From Liopterus haemorrhoidalis (Eukaryota > Arthropoda > Insecta > Coleoptera > Dytiscidae): a DNA stretch of 64,000 nucleotides. A program made the position numbers and the translations under genes. Where the stretch lies: NCBI GenBank assembly GCA_963971575.1, contig OZ020616.1, forward strand, positions 26,888,306 to 26,952,305. Reading direction: 5' to 3'. The notes beneath the pieces were generated by a model, which was not told where the DNA came from, did no database searches, and worked only from the letters and a program-made list of their open reading frames with translations. Shown here one piece after another: positions 22,055 to 32,970 of this stretch (its first letter is position 1; each line of letters begins with the position of its first letter).

Positions 22055-23357
22055 ATGGGTGTTTTTTTTAGAGGTATAGAACTTTAAATTGCAATAAAAC
22101 AACGATGGATTATTCGATTGACCTGAATTTTTTTTTATTCGAAAGATAATCTTGTGGCATTACATTTTAAATATGATTTCTGGCATATGACCGCCACGGC
22201 TGGCTCGGATGTAGTCCAATCTGGACGTCCAATTTTCGATGACTTTTTCCAACATTTGTGGCCGTATATCGGCAATAACACGGCGAATGTTGTCTTCCAA
22301 ATGGTCAAGCGTTTGTGGCTTATCCGCATAGACCAATGACTTTACAAAGCCCCACAGAAAGTAGTCCAGCGGTGTTAAATCACAAGATCTTGGAGGCCAA
22401 TTCACAGGTCCAAAACGTGAAATTAGGCAGTCACCAAACGTGTCTTTCAATAAATCGATTGTGGCACGAGCTGTGTGACATGTTGCGCCGTCTTGTTGGA
22501 ACCACAGCTCCTGGACATCATGGCTGTTCAATTCAGGAATGAAAAAGTTAGTAATCATGGCTCTATACCGATCACCATTGACTGTAACGTTCTGGCCATC
22601 ATCGTTTTTGAAGAAGTACGGACCAATGATTCCACCAGCCCATAAAGCGCACCAAACAGTCAGTTTTTCTGGATGTAACGGTGTTTTGACATACACTTGA
22701 GGATTAGCTTCACTCCAAATGCGGCAGTTTTGTTTGTTGACGTAGCCATTCAACCAGAAGTGCGCTTCATCGCTAAACAAAATTCGCTTATGAAAATCGG
22801 GAACAACGGCAATCTCGTTTTGGGCCCATTCGACGAATCTACGCCTTGCTTGATGATCGTTTGGCTTCAATTCTTGCACGAGTTGGATTTTGTAAGCACG
22901 CAAACCAAGATCCTTCCGCAAAATCTTCCATAAAGTGGATGGACACAGATCCAATTCCTGTGCTCGATGGCGGATGGACTCATTCGGGTCTTCCTCAATG
23001 CTACGCTCTACAGTACCAATAGCTTCTTCTGTACGCACCGTACGGCGTCTCTGGGGATGCGAGTTATCAATAAGAATAAACGTGGTGCGAAAACGTTCCA
23101 TGGTTAATCGAATTAACTGCTCTGATGGACGATTTTGTCGACGATAAAATGGACGTAGTGCGCGATACGTATTCCGCACAGAACCATTATTTTCGAAATA
23201 AAATTGCACTATTTGCAAGCGTTGTTCAGGCGTGAGTCTATTCATGATGAATTGCCAAACCAAACTGAGAATAAATCACTTGACAGCTGTTAAATCGGTC
23301 GCCATCTTGAACAGTAATGCCAACTTAAAGTTCTATACCTCTAAAAAAAACACCCGT
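22055..23357 (-). mobile_element. complete mariner-type (ITm, DD41D) transposon
   Basis: It is 1303 bp with 33-bp terminal inverted repeats at 22055-22087 and 23325-23357 that differ at one position (second base), flanked by TA at 22053-22054 and 23358-23359. TA duplication is the hallmark of Tc1/mariner insertion. The ends begin AYGGGTGTTTTTTTTAGAGG. A single intact transposase frame fills the interior on the minus strand. Both ends, both duplications and the frame are intact, which suggests a young insertion, possibly still competent. Confidence 0.93.
22160..23245 (-). CDS. mariner/ITm DD41D transposase
   Basis: Cut-and-paste transposase acting in the nucleus on the element's own inverted repeats. 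I place the start at the ATG at 23245 (MNRLTPEQRLQIVQFYFEN, 361 residues). An in-frame ATG six codons upstream (23263) would add MVWQFI. With numbering from the upstream ATG, a helix-turn-helix region spans about residues 10-60 and a second DNA-binding region (SIRHRAQELDLCPSTLWKIL) about 96-115. The catalytic domain follows with D165 in ILFSDEAHF, D258 in WFQQDGATCH and D300 in CDLTPLDYFLWG. There are 41 residues between D258 and D300, hence DD41D; classical mariner has 34. DD41D elements (rosa-like group) are known from insects. The frame is full length without stops. It is probably transcribed from the element's own end. The identity is solid; activity is not shown. Confidence 0.95.
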   Translation of the reverse strand: MNRLTPEQRLQIVQFYFENNGSVRNTYRALRPFYRRQNRPSEQLIRLTMERFRTTFILIDNSHPQRRRTVRTEEAIGTVERSIEEDPNESIRHRAQELDLCPSTLWKILRKDLGLRAYKIQLVQELKPNDHQARRRFVEWAQNEIAVVPDFHKRILFSDEAHFWLNGYVNKQNCRIWSEANPQVYVKTPLHPEKLTVWCALWAGGIIGPYFFKNDDGQNVTVNGDRYRAMITNFFIPELNSHDVQELWFQQDGATCHTARATIDLLKDTFGDCLISRFGPVNWPPRSCDLTPLDYFLWGFVKSLVYADKPQTLDHLEDNIRRVIADIRPQMLEKVIENWTSRLDYIRASRGGHMPEIIFKM

Positions 23358-23483
23358 TAGAACAAATGAGTATACGCATGAAAATAAATGATTTTATCTA
23401 TATACATGTATATAATATTAATTTATGTCTTGTTCCTGATTCGTCCTGTATAATATTAATTAATCCATACTAATATTTATATC

Positions 23484-23485
<2 letters not shown>

Positions 23486-23559
<74 letters not shown>
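23486..23559. repeat. (TA)n microsatellite
   Basis: About 74 bp of uninterrupted alternating TA. Confidence 0.95.
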
Positions 23560-23562
<3 letters not shown>

Positions 23563-24330
23563 TAAATATGTTTATTAATATATATTAATTTACTTCATTT
23601 TTAATTAAAAACCATTACTACTGTTATGCGTCATGCGTGAAACAAATAGTTCATCTAGAAGTTATGATATACAGTGACACGATGCGCTGCGTCTTTTGGT
23701 AGCACCAAATGTTTATTGTATCGCGGCGATTGGCATTGAGTGAGCGTAACGGTGGAATAAAAGAGTTATACCTACTATCGGAGCTGCACAGGTTTGCAGT
23801 TAAAAACTTACGAAGTGTACGTTTGGCTATAGATATTTTTCTGTTTTTAATATCTTAAGATTTTTTATGGAGTTGTGTGTAGGCAAAAAATAATTGAAAT
23901 ACTTAAGATCTTTAATTAATTTATAAAGAACAAGTGCTAGGTTTTTGCCTTTTTCCCCTAGCAACCAAAATTTGTTAGTATTAACTAAATTATACAGATG
24001 TTAATACAATATTAAATTCTAATTTTAAGTATGCATATTGTTTCTTAGGTATATGTAAAAAAGAAATTGTCTTTTGTTTTTAAAAATTTTACTGTAAATG
24101 CATTGGCAAATAAATTCATATTGTATAAAAAAGATTTGATTTGATTTTATTTTAAATTATTGACACGGTAACATCGTCTCGTTAATAACCTAATTTTTAC
24201 ATATTATTATTTCTACGTACATTTTCCATGTGTTTTATAATGTTTAACTTGTAACCTCGTTTTTTACCTAGGATTGGTACATGACCTTCCACATCTGTCT
24301 TCACAGTTCATGATAACTGAATATCACAGG
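23560..24330. other. intergenic, no feature recognised
   Basis: AT-rich; no domain or repeat recognised until the hairpin motif at 24331. Confidence 0.4.
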
Positions 24331-24366
24331 CTGAAGATGCATTTACTGAAATAAATGCGAAACGTT
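24331..24366 (+). other. CTGAAGA-hairpin-GAAACG motif (Penelope-like element terminal signature)
   Basis: CTGAAGA, one base, stem GCATTTA, 6-nt loop, stem TAAATGC, then GAAACG. The same architecture with different stem sequences occurs at 40107-40145 and, inverted, at 32291-32321. CTGAAGA and GAAA flanking a stem recall a hammerhead core. The extra base before the stem and the absence of a clear cleavage triplet make that doubtful. No coding sequence of a Penelope-like element is visible upstream here. Confidence 0.5.
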
Positions 24367-24461
24367 CCATGACTTAATTATTTATTTCACCTACACGACG
24401 ATTTAAAAAAGAAACACTATTATTATACCGACTCGTCAAGATCATCCACTAATATACGGAG

Positions 24462-24660
24462 TGATTATTTAATGGCGAGACAACGTCACTGGAAGTTTTA
24501 ATAATTTGCCGTTTCATACACATCGTAGCAGGCGATTATGCGCGCATGCGTATAATCTTTTTTTCTTCATAATCAAATTTTCTTCAAGGTTATTATAGTC
24601 ATAGTATTCTGCTAGGAGGCACGTAAAATTCGGTGACGTCGTCTCGCCATTAAATAATCA
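24462..24660. mobile_element. 199-bp MITE
   Basis: Ends are 28-bp inverted repeats with one mismatch, beginning TGATTATTTAATGGCGAGAC and continuing RACGTCAC. No coding capacity. The flanks do not show an obvious target duplication, so the superfamily is open. Confidence 0.75.
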
Positions 24661-24951
24661 TTTAAAAATAATTTATTAAGATTTGGTTAGGGTAAAACAA
24701 ACTAAATAATTAAAAAAACACCACACTATCCAAGACATATAATAACAACTATGTTAATTTAAATCAGATATAATAATATATAAATGTAAAATAGTTTTTG
24801 TATTTTTTTGACGTTTAACATTCAACCAAACAATCGCAACATCCCAACAATAATAACAACATATCACCATAGCCACCCTTATCTCTTCGCATTAACAAAC
24901 TGGGCACAGTGGCGTCCCGTTACAATATATATATATATATATATATATATA

Positions 24952-25509
24952 CAGTACCTAGACAAAATATTATAACCACTTATGATTTTTTAAAAGTTCA
25001 TTGATTTACACAAAATCAACAAAATAGTAATACACCAATTATATTTTTATTTTGTATTTTATTATTTCAAATTATTTTAGTAGATTTTGAATATTTTGTG
25101 TTGCCCCCCTTTGCTTTTATTACTGCCGCAATTCTTCGAGGCATTCTCTCAATACATGCCCTAATACAATTTTCAATTTCTGGAGAGCCATGCCATACTT
25201 TTTTAATAGTATCTATTAAAACTTGTTTATTAGTATTATTTAAATCATAAACAAGTTATTTCAGGAGGTTCCAAACATTTTCGACTGGATTGATATCCGG
25301 CGAATTACCTAACCAGGACAAAATCGGTACTTTTTGTTCTTGCAAATCAGTCTCAGAATAAAAATACAGAGTTGAAAATGTTTAAAATAGCTTATATTTT
25401 AATAAATACACGATATGTTAAAGAAATAAATAAAGTAGCATATGATTATATGTCGGCATTTTTAATAAACAGTTGTTTTTGTAAGTGGTTATAATATTTT
25501 GTCTAGGTA

Positions 25510-25512
<3 letters not shown>
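24952..25512 (-). mobile_element. Tc1-like element, internally deleted
   Basis: Perfect 31-bp inverted ends starting CAGTACCTAGACAAAATATT, flanked by TA on both sides (24950-24951, 25513-25514), inserted in an AT microsatellite. The interior keeps only the 3' part of a Tc1-type transposase on the minus strand, so it depends on an autonomous relative. Confidence 0.9.
25085..25345 (-). pseudogene. Tc1-like transposase, C-terminal fragment
   Basis: Minus-strand translation reads WLGNSPDINPVENVWNLLK, a stop, then NTNKQVLIDTIKKVWH and ERMPRRIAAVIKAKGG. SPD.NP.ENVW contains the last catalytic acidic residue (E) of DD34E Tc1 transposases, and the MPRR...VI.AKGG tail is typical of the family. The DNA-binding and first two catalytic segments are deleted. 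Confidence 0.85.
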
Positions 25513-25558
<46 letters not shown>

Positions 25559-25621
25559 TTTATTATTTATATATATTTATTATTTTTCCTACCTAATTGA
25601 CGATTAAAGAAGAAACACAAT

Positions 25622-25673
<52 letters not shown>

Positions 25674-25699
25674 AGAAATAAAAATTCAACTATATATCT

Positions 25700-25731
<32 letters not shown>

Positions 25732-25760
25732 ATAGATATATAATTTTGATTAGATAAACG
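25513..25760. repeat. (TA)n microsatellites
   Basis: Runs at about 25514-25556, 25623-25671 and 25692-25724. Between them, 25585-25625 resembles 24385-24420 (CCTAC...GACGATT, AAGAAACAC, ATTATTATA), so a second decayed copy of the Penelope-like terminal region is likely. Confidence 0.85.
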
Positions 25761-26126
25761 AACCAAATTTTATATTTGAATATTTTTACAGGGATTTCGC
25801 TAAAACATTGTTAAATACCTTTCGTCCAACACCCCATTTCCCAAAGATATCAAAATTCTGAAAAATTTCTCAAAAATGTACATTGATGGGAACCGAATTA
25901 GTTAAATTGGAATTTTTTACCAGATTAGTTTTTCGAAAAAAATCGAATTTTTATAATTATTTTGTTTTAAATTTTATTGTGTGGTATCAAATACATGCTA
26001 AAAACTTGTGCCCCACACCTTATCACCTTGGGGAGGTTAACCTAATATTCTGAAAGAATTCTTAGTATTGTACATTGACGTGAACAGGAATAGTTCAACA
26101 GGAATTTTTGATCTGATTTGAAGATT

Positions 26127-26334
26127 CTTCTTCTTCTTCAGCATTTCCCATTTTCATATGGGGTCGCTATCCAAATACTCATCCCCTACTAGATCCTTAC
26201 TATCTAAATCTTCAATTCAGCTACTGGGGGAGCAATCAACTTGGTGCCGGTCCCAAGCCCGGGTAAATGAGGAGGGCTAGAGGCAGGAAGGGTATCCGGC
26301 TATAAAACCATAGTCAAATCCAAACCAAATATGA
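26127..26334 (-). mobile_element. 208-bp SINE-like retroposon with (GAA)n tail
   Basis: On the minus strand it ends in a GAAGAAGAAGAA tail. It is flanked by a perfect 13-bp duplication TGATTTGAAGATT (26114-26126 and 26335-26347), the signature of LINE-mediated insertion. The body has the GGTGCCGGTCCCAAGCCCGG block found in many LINE-associated repeats. The tail matches the (GAA)n tails of the LINE fragments at 43575 and 55650, its likely mobilising partner (inference). Confidence 0.8.
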
Positions 26335-26354
26335 TGATTTGAAGATTTTTTTTG

Positions 26355-26597
26355 CCAACGGAGTGGCCGAGCGCATTGAATCGTGCGGTTTAGACTGGTG
26401 GAATATACAGTCTAGTCTGGGCGGTCGGTGGCTCGAGCCTCCTTCGTTGGTGATATTATTCGGGCGAGAATAATATGTTTACATTACTCCCATTTTCACA
26501 ATCATTCACCCCTCATCCAGGTGTAGGAGCTCGCCTCCTGGCATCGGCGATTAGCCTCGCTGCAGAAATAGGCCGATGTAAAATAAATAAATAAATT
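26355..26597 (+). mobile_element. tRNA-derived SINE (family A), full-length copy
   Basis: Starts CCAACGGAGTGGCCGAGCGC, with box A TGGCCGAGCGC, a box-B-like GGTGGCTCGAGCC, closing CTTCGTTGGTG, the body with CACCCCTCATCCAGGTGTAG, and an (AAAT)n tail. It is colinear with copies at 9357 and 13504. It lies directly next to the duplicated target of the preceding retroposon. Confidence 0.88.
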
Positions 26598-26814
26598 TAA
26601 AAAAAAGATTAATTTTTCGAAATTTATTGTGTTTTTGCAATTCCGTGCTTACATTATTAAACTGGTTTGATACGCAAACGTCGTTATTAAGTACACTTGT
26701 AAGTTGATAGATGAAATTATCGAATTTTATGATTTTTAATACCTACCCACAATTTCTTGTCACTTGCTAGATACCTATTACGCTGACATGCGCAAAAAAT
26801 CATAGTTTACATCT

Positions 26815-27390
26815 TTTTTATCGACCGCCAACATATATAAGGGAGGTATTGTGATCATACCAATTTTGACATTTTGAGATTTCGATGGATCTCCACGAAT
26901 TGAGGTCCCTACATAACGTTTTGACTATTTTGAACATGATGTCTGTCGGTCTGTCTGTCTTTCTGTCGGTCTGTGTACACGTGCAGAGCAAATTCGGCTA
27001 ACAGGATTTTTATGAAATGTCATATTTAAGCTTTTGACATCAATGGCTGACTAGAAATGGGAGTTTACTCTTGTCGATTTTAAGATTTTTGCGAATATTT
27101 CACAACAGAAAAATATTTCGAAAATATTTATTTAATAAAAGGTGCTATAAAAACTAATAACTAACAACTTTTATTTTAGATAGTTTTGATAAAACAAAAA
27201 ACAATTTTCGAAATTTTTTCTAAGTATCTATTTTTTCATATTTATATGTAACATTTCCATGGTCATGATAAATAATATCTCTGTTAGAAAATATTAGGCC
27301 AAGTTATTTCTACTCTGCTGCTAGAATTTATTTTATACAAGTACTTTGTAATGGCGGTCGGTCCCTGTGGTGGCCACAGCTGATTTTTTC
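26815..27390 (-). repeat. 0.6-kb interspersed repeat (family P), copy 2
   Basis: Inverted relative to copy 1. It begins TATCGACCGCCAACATATAT and ends GTGGTGGCCACAGCTGATTT, with the (GTCT)n run and the conserved GAGGTCCCTACATAACGTTT between. Its two ends agree closely with copies 1, 3 and 4, which sets the family boundaries. Confidence 0.75.
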
Positions 27391-28617
27391 TATTTTACTC
27401 GTATACATATTTGTTGTAACATAAATTGTATAGCTGTACCAAATATCATTCTCCTTAGCCTCTCATTTTTATGAATTAAATAATAAATTAGTTGTTTCAA
27501 GTGTTTTCAGGTAGTGCCCAGCAAAGTTACCTATAATTTTATCATATTAAAAAATAATAATAATAATAATGTGGAGCAGTGGCGCACACAGAAATTTTTT
27601 ATGGGGGGGCCGGATGACGAAAAAAAGTTCCTCGCTCTTGAAATACAAGTGATGACCTAAAAAAAAAGGTTCTCACTTGTATTTTACAAGTATTTTACAA
27701 AAAAAAAAAAAAACACAACTCTTTTTAAATCCATGTGTTTACCTAAGAAATAGTAAATTTGTAAATTTACCGTCTTTTTCATTCACCGGTAATTCGGTAA
27801 AATTTTCAATCACCACTTTAACCACTTTATTGAAATAATAATAAAAAAAATAATAAACAATTTACTTATGGGTTTTAAATGGTTAGTGCTAAATATTACC
27901 TATTGCCCTCTTTATCATCATCATTCCTTCGAACTTTCTCCTGGTCGATGCATGCATAAATTTTCTTCATTGCCAGATCCAAATTCGATTCCTTCTTGTG
28001 CTTCTGGTTAGTTCCGCACAGTCGGAAGTCAAGTGAGACGCTCTCAAAGGTTTTCTTATCATACATCATATCGAAAATCGTCTAAATTACTGCTATCAAG
28101 CCATGAAACCACGTGACGCGTCGGCAATGTACAAAATATGGGGAATCACCGTTAAAGTTAAAGACTAGAGGATGGTGATTACCCGAAATACAGATTTAGT
28201 AACAGACTAGCCCGGACGACCGAAATTGATTACATTCGCTCGTTTGGCCGAAGCAATACCATTCATTGGTACCTATGTGGTTAGATTCGCTATATGTAAT
28301 TTATCGAATTACCGGTAAAAATCATGAATTACCGGTAAAAATTATAAGAATTATTTTGCGATTTACCGGTAAATCGGTAATCCGCTTTACCGGCATTACA
28401 ATCCCTAATAGCCACAGAAACGCTTGAACATTTGAAAACAGCTTTTGGAGAAGTATTAACTGGTTTAGATGTTTTGAAGATAATAGAAAAGGTTATAAAA
28501 ATTGAGGGTAGGCCTTTAGTTTTTACAATTCGGAGTGAACAGGTGAAATAAAAAATTAACATTTTTATCCTGGGGTTTTGAAGCAACTACGTCAAGAAGG
28601 AGTCAGTAAAGAAAAAA
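27391..28617. other. intergenic with hAT-like fragments
   Basis: No gene. CAGTGGCG followed by a G-rich run (27584-27612) resembles a hAT 5' end. ACCGGTAA words are repeated at 27780-27800 and 28308-28400 in both orientations, ending in ATTACAATCCCTA, a style known from hAT MITEs. No element can be fully delimited. Confidence 0.4.
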
Positions 28618-29613
28618 ATTGATGTGAAATGTGAATTTTCAGACATTTCAGGATTTCGCAGGTATTTAGTAAGTGAATAATGATTAAGTATTTGGGATGC
28701 CAAAACAAATTTTATGTTAAAATATTTTTTTTGTTAATTTCAATTCGAATTCCTAATATCATTATTTAGTTTTAGTTTCCAAATATGTGCAGTATTTTTT
28801 TTTATATAGCAAGGTTTGTTAAGATTTTAAAAATTGCGCTTATGACTTCCATTGGTTATGTTAAGTCATAACTCCGGCCCTCTGATTTCGTGTATTCAAT
28901 TTCAACAATTTCAAATATGACTAGAATTTTGAAAAAATAATTTAAACAAAATAAAAATGCAAAAAAAAAGAAAAAATAAAATTGTCTCAAGATCGGTAAC
29001 GAACCCTAGTTTGCAAATTAGAACGCGAGAATGCTAACCATTACACCATGAAAGCATGCATTAAGCAAGTTATTAAATATTTTACACGGTCAAGCAAAAA
29101 ACACAAAAAATGCGTTACTTTCCAAAAACATAATCTTATCAAAAATTCCTGTTGTACTATTCCGGTTCACACAAATATACATTACTAAGAATTTTTTTTA
29201 GATTTTTAGTTTATACCATATGGGTTACAGGGTGTGCGACAAAAAAAATTTTGTACAATTTTGGTAAAAATCGTGACAAAATAATATATTTTGCAAAAAT
29301 AAGATTTTGATCGTTAATCCACGTACTAACGGCTTTCATTTGATACCCTACTCAGAATTTAAAAAAATATTTTTTTTTTTCGATGAGCAGAGCCGATATT
29401 TGTTTATATTTTTAGGGGAATACGTTTTTAGATGTTTTAGTATTTTTTCTATGTGCGGGCCAAAGAGTTGTATAAGCATGCCAAATTTCAACTCGGTTTC
29501 AACCAAGGTTTAGCCGTTTGGCTACAATTTTTACCGCACAGACAGACAGACAGACAGACAGACTAAAGGACGGTATAAGGGTTTGTTGGTCATACCTACA
29601 AAATCCTAAAAAG
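28618..29613 (+). repeat. 1-kb interspersed repeat (family K), copy A
   Basis: Starts ATTGATGTGAA and CAGGATTTCGCAGGTA; ends in a (CAGA)n run, AAGGGTTTGTTGGTCATACC and TACAAAATCCTAAAA. AGGRTTTTGTAGGTA near the start and its inverse TACCTACAAAATCCT at the end form a ~15-bp near-terminal inverted repeat. No coding frame. A tRNA-like cassette lies in its middle (28982-29062). Similar copies are at 33994 and 44351, a truncated one at 40650, and fragments at 21226, 47786 and 55430. Possibly a non-autonomous DNA element; class unresolved. Confidence 0.75.
28982..29062 (-). other. tRNA-like (Gln-type) segment within repeat copy A
   Basis: Minus strand: CATGGTGTAATGGTTAGCA (box-A region, close to the tRNA-Gln D-arm text) and GGGTTCGTTACC (box-B-like). 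The acceptor stem does not close well, so it is a tRNA-derived element rather than a functional tRNA gene. Confidence 0.6.
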
Positions 29614-30517
29614 GGTTAATTGCTGGAAAATCAAATCATGGATGTTCCAAAATGACAAGGCACTATTGCACATTTCCCTTATGGTTTTAGCGAAAAACGA
29701 AGTCACTCTTGTTCTTTCCATCATACGCACCTGACTGCACTCTGGGTGACATTTTTCTTATGCCCAAAACATAAGAGTTCGGTAAAAGTACGCCATTTTC
29801 AAACGAAAGTAGAGTTATAGAAAAAAAATCGTAAATTGATCTAAAAACGATTCGTAAAAATACTTACAAATTGTGTTTCCAGAAAGAGGAAGGAAACTGG
29901 CAGTGTAGTTTCAGAAGGAAAATACTTCCAAGGTGATAATTTAAATGTAAAATAATGAGCAAATTGTTATAGACTATTTATTTACTAAGTGAAGATCATT
30001 TGAAGAGAAAACACAACTGGTGTTTATGTACTAGTATGAGAAAAGGCCACAATGTTTTTATTTGAATTATTTTCTCGTGATGTGTAAATAGTTTTAAAAC
30101 CTGGAAATTGTGCATGAAAAGAAGTAATATAACGAAACAATGCAGTGACATAAACTCTAATTAGTGAAATGTTATTATAGTCATGACATCGTTGGACAAG
30201 TGCACACTGCGTATAATAAGGCAAGTTTATGAACAGATATGAGAATTGGTATAAATTGTGTTTACTGTTCCTGACAAGGATCTGACTTCGAAATTCTGTT
30301 AACAAACTTCGTGGGCGACGGAAATATTGTGTCCATTTTCTGTTCTGAACGACCTGCGACAGCAAGATTACACACTGGACTGCATTTTAATTTTTATATA
30401 CATACTTGTGTAAAATAACCTAAACGTTTATACAAGAAATGAATTTGAAATTACGGACATTTCACTAAAAAAATGTAACATGCGCGAAATGCGAAAGTGA
30501 AATGTCATACTGTGAAA
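29614..30517. other. intergenic, no feature recognised
   Basis: AT-rich with short frames on both strands; a minus frame at 30024-30365 has no recognisable domain. Part of 30285-30360 (ttcgtgggcgacggaaa / acgacctgcgacagcaag) recurs at 35190-35275, so another diffuse repeat is present. Confidence 0.4.
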
Positions 30518-30525
30518 TATAGAAT

Positions 30526-31562
30526 CAGTGTTGTAATAGGTACATTTAAAAAAATATCTAGATACAGATACAGAAACCTAAGAAAAATTGTATCTACATG
30601 CATATACAGATACAGAATTATGAAAAACAGCAGATACATTTGAAAAAACACTGAAAAATGAAAATACCATATTTTTTACCAAACAAACAGTGCATATTAA
30701 TCAGTATTACCGTGACGTCACAAAAAGCTCACTAAATTCATGGTAAAACACTATTCTACGGAATAAATTTGTACTAAATAACGTATGTATTATGTTAGCC
30801 ATTTGAGCTAATGTATGAGCTGCGTATCTATAAGATTAATGTTAGTCTTATAGATACGAAATATGTAATTAAATAGATAAGAAATATGTGATTTTTTTCT
30901 CATTCCATACAAATTTAATTTATAAAGAAAATTTCAGTTGACATTCTCACCCTTGCAAATAAAATTTATATGAACGTTTTTAATAATTTATTCAATTTTA
31001 CGTAAACACACCTACTTATCTTATTGATTTCAATTAGGAAATGAACTTAATATCCACACTAGCATGGCCGGCCCTTGGGTGAGGCGGACTAGAGCCAGGC
31101 CTCAAGTGAATAAACTCCTCAAAAAAATTATCAAAGTGTATTTTCAATCACTGGATACTTTTGAAGAGTCCTATTGTGTCGTACCTACTATTGTGGTACC
31201 TAAATACCTACTATTTTTACGGCCGTTCAAAAGCTACGAAAAACGAGTGGGAATATTTTTTTTTACATTTCATATAAATTTAATTTGTAAACGTCAGAAT
31301 TTCAATTGTTTTTTGAATTTTAATTTATAGTAAAAATTAAATATTTAAAATTGACAATTTATAATTAAACTATTATATATCAGCTCGGTATCATGGTATA
31401 AAAATAAAGTACCGATCAAAGTATCTGAAATACATATACAAAATACTTAAATTTAAATATCTAGATACATATTTAAAAATTTATCTAATTTGTGTCTAGA
31501 TACTTGAAAAAGTATCTAGTTACTGTATCTAGATACTTGTAAGTAGATACATTACAACACTG
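30526..31562. mobile_element. non-autonomous hAT element, 1037 bp
   Basis: Ends CAGTGTTGTAAT / ATTACAACACTG with a perfect 8-bp duplication TATAGAAT (30518-30525 and 31563-31570), the hAT hallmark. Both subterminal regions repeat the palindrome TATCTAGATA several times (for example near 30557, 31458, 31530), probably transposase-binding sites. The middle (from about 31060) contains GGCCGGCCCTTGGGTGAGGC, which looks like a second hAT-related insertion. No transposase frame. Confidence 0.9.
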
Positions 31563-31570
31563 TATAGAAT

Positions 31571-32223
31571 ATATAGTAGGGTTTCTGGACTCGACTCGAC
31601 TAGACTAGACTCGGACTCGTCGAATATTTGGGTAATTACTCGGACTCGGGACTCGACTCTGATACTCGACGAGTCCACGTTTTTAAAATTAAGTAAAAAC
31701 CAGTAAATTCAAAAGATGCTTTCTAGAAATGTTTTCATAGTACTATTTCTTCATTTTGCTCTTCATCTTGTTATCGTTTTCGTGTACTGTTTCGTAGACA
31801 GGGTGTGAAGAAAAAGAGATTTTTTAAAATCTTCTCAATTTGATGCAAATGTAATTGATCTTTGCTGACATTTTCTTTCAAATTTTTCAATAGTTCAACA
31901 AGCTTTGTTAACCTATTTGAATGTATTCCATTTCTTACTTTGTCAAAATTTACAGGAGATAAAAGTGCAATGTCAGCAAATAACATTACATAATTTCGAA
32001 AAAGTTGTTCTTAACTGGAAACCAATATATCAAAAATTACATTGTGACTTCCAATTTTAAATTTCTTTTGAAAATTTTCAATATAATTATCAACTACTTT
32101 CCTTAACCGGTTTTCAGTAAAATTAGTACTTATTTTTATGTTAATCTTTTCGTGTATGTTAACTAAATTTGAAGACATGTAATAAATGTATGTAGAATAG
32201 TTATTTGACGTCCAATTTGTATA
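31571..32223. other. intergenic with ACTCG repeats
   Basis: 31590-31690 is a short cluster of ACTCG/GACTCG words in both orientations, possibly the end of another hAT MITE. The rest has no recognisable feature. Confidence 0.4.
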
Positions 32224-32970
32224 ATAGTAGAGTTAGGAAATAATTTCATTCAGCTTTTTGGACAAGAAGCGTTTATTTAAACAACACAACGTTTCGCCAA
32301 CAACACTGTTGGCTTCTTCAGGTGCTATAAGAATAACATACAATAAAGTAACAATCTTATATAATTATAAATTAATTTACCTATGTTAGTTAAACGTCAC
32401 TCTAACAACATGTACATCAGTCATCACCAAGGATGGTGAAATAGCAGAATTAACATTGACAAAATATTTTGTACTTGAAAAATACAGAAAGATGGGAAAA
32501 AAGGAATAAATTTAATATTATACTTTATAAAAACCAAATGGAAGTGACTGTAAGTTAAATTTTAAACAAAAAGACTAGTGATTAAATATAATAATATTTA
32601 AGATTAACAATATTAAAAACATTACGAATGATAATCAAACCGACTACTGCATCAGTATGACAAACAGTCACACCATCCTCCCTGACAACCTGGTACGCAC
32701 AAATCGCAGGATTGACAGTGTCACTCCCTGTACAACATGATGCAATAATCAATCTTAAAAATCATAAACCTCCACATCCAGGTAAAACAGTGAAAGAAAC
32801 CCAAAACAGGCAAAGAAATCCGAAACAATCATACAATTCGATGTACCAGTCCCTCAAAATCAATGGTACGCACAGGGATAATGAGAGAAGTTGTTGGCGA
32901 AACGTTGTGTTGTTTAAATAAACGCTTCTTGTTCAAAAAGCTGAATGAAATTATTTTCTAACTCTACTAT
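32224..32970. mobile_element. inverted-repeat element with Penelope-like terminal signature, 747 bp
   Basis: Ends are inverted repeats of about 82 bp (32224-32306 and 32890-32970), starting ATAGTAGAGTTAG and including AATAATTTCATTCAGCTTTT, CAAGAAGCGTTTATTTAAAC and AACGTTTCGCCAACAAC. The left copy continues into the CTGAAGA hairpin motif (minus strand, 32291-32321); the right copy stops just before it. The interior has no recognisable gene. Penelope-like retroelements often have inverted or tandem terminal repeats, so a Penelope derivative is plausible. Confidence 0.7.

Noticed and set aside
24331..24366. Confident hammerhead ribozyme call
   Set aside because: An extra base separates CTGAAGA from the stem and no cleavage triplet with closing stems I and III could be found.
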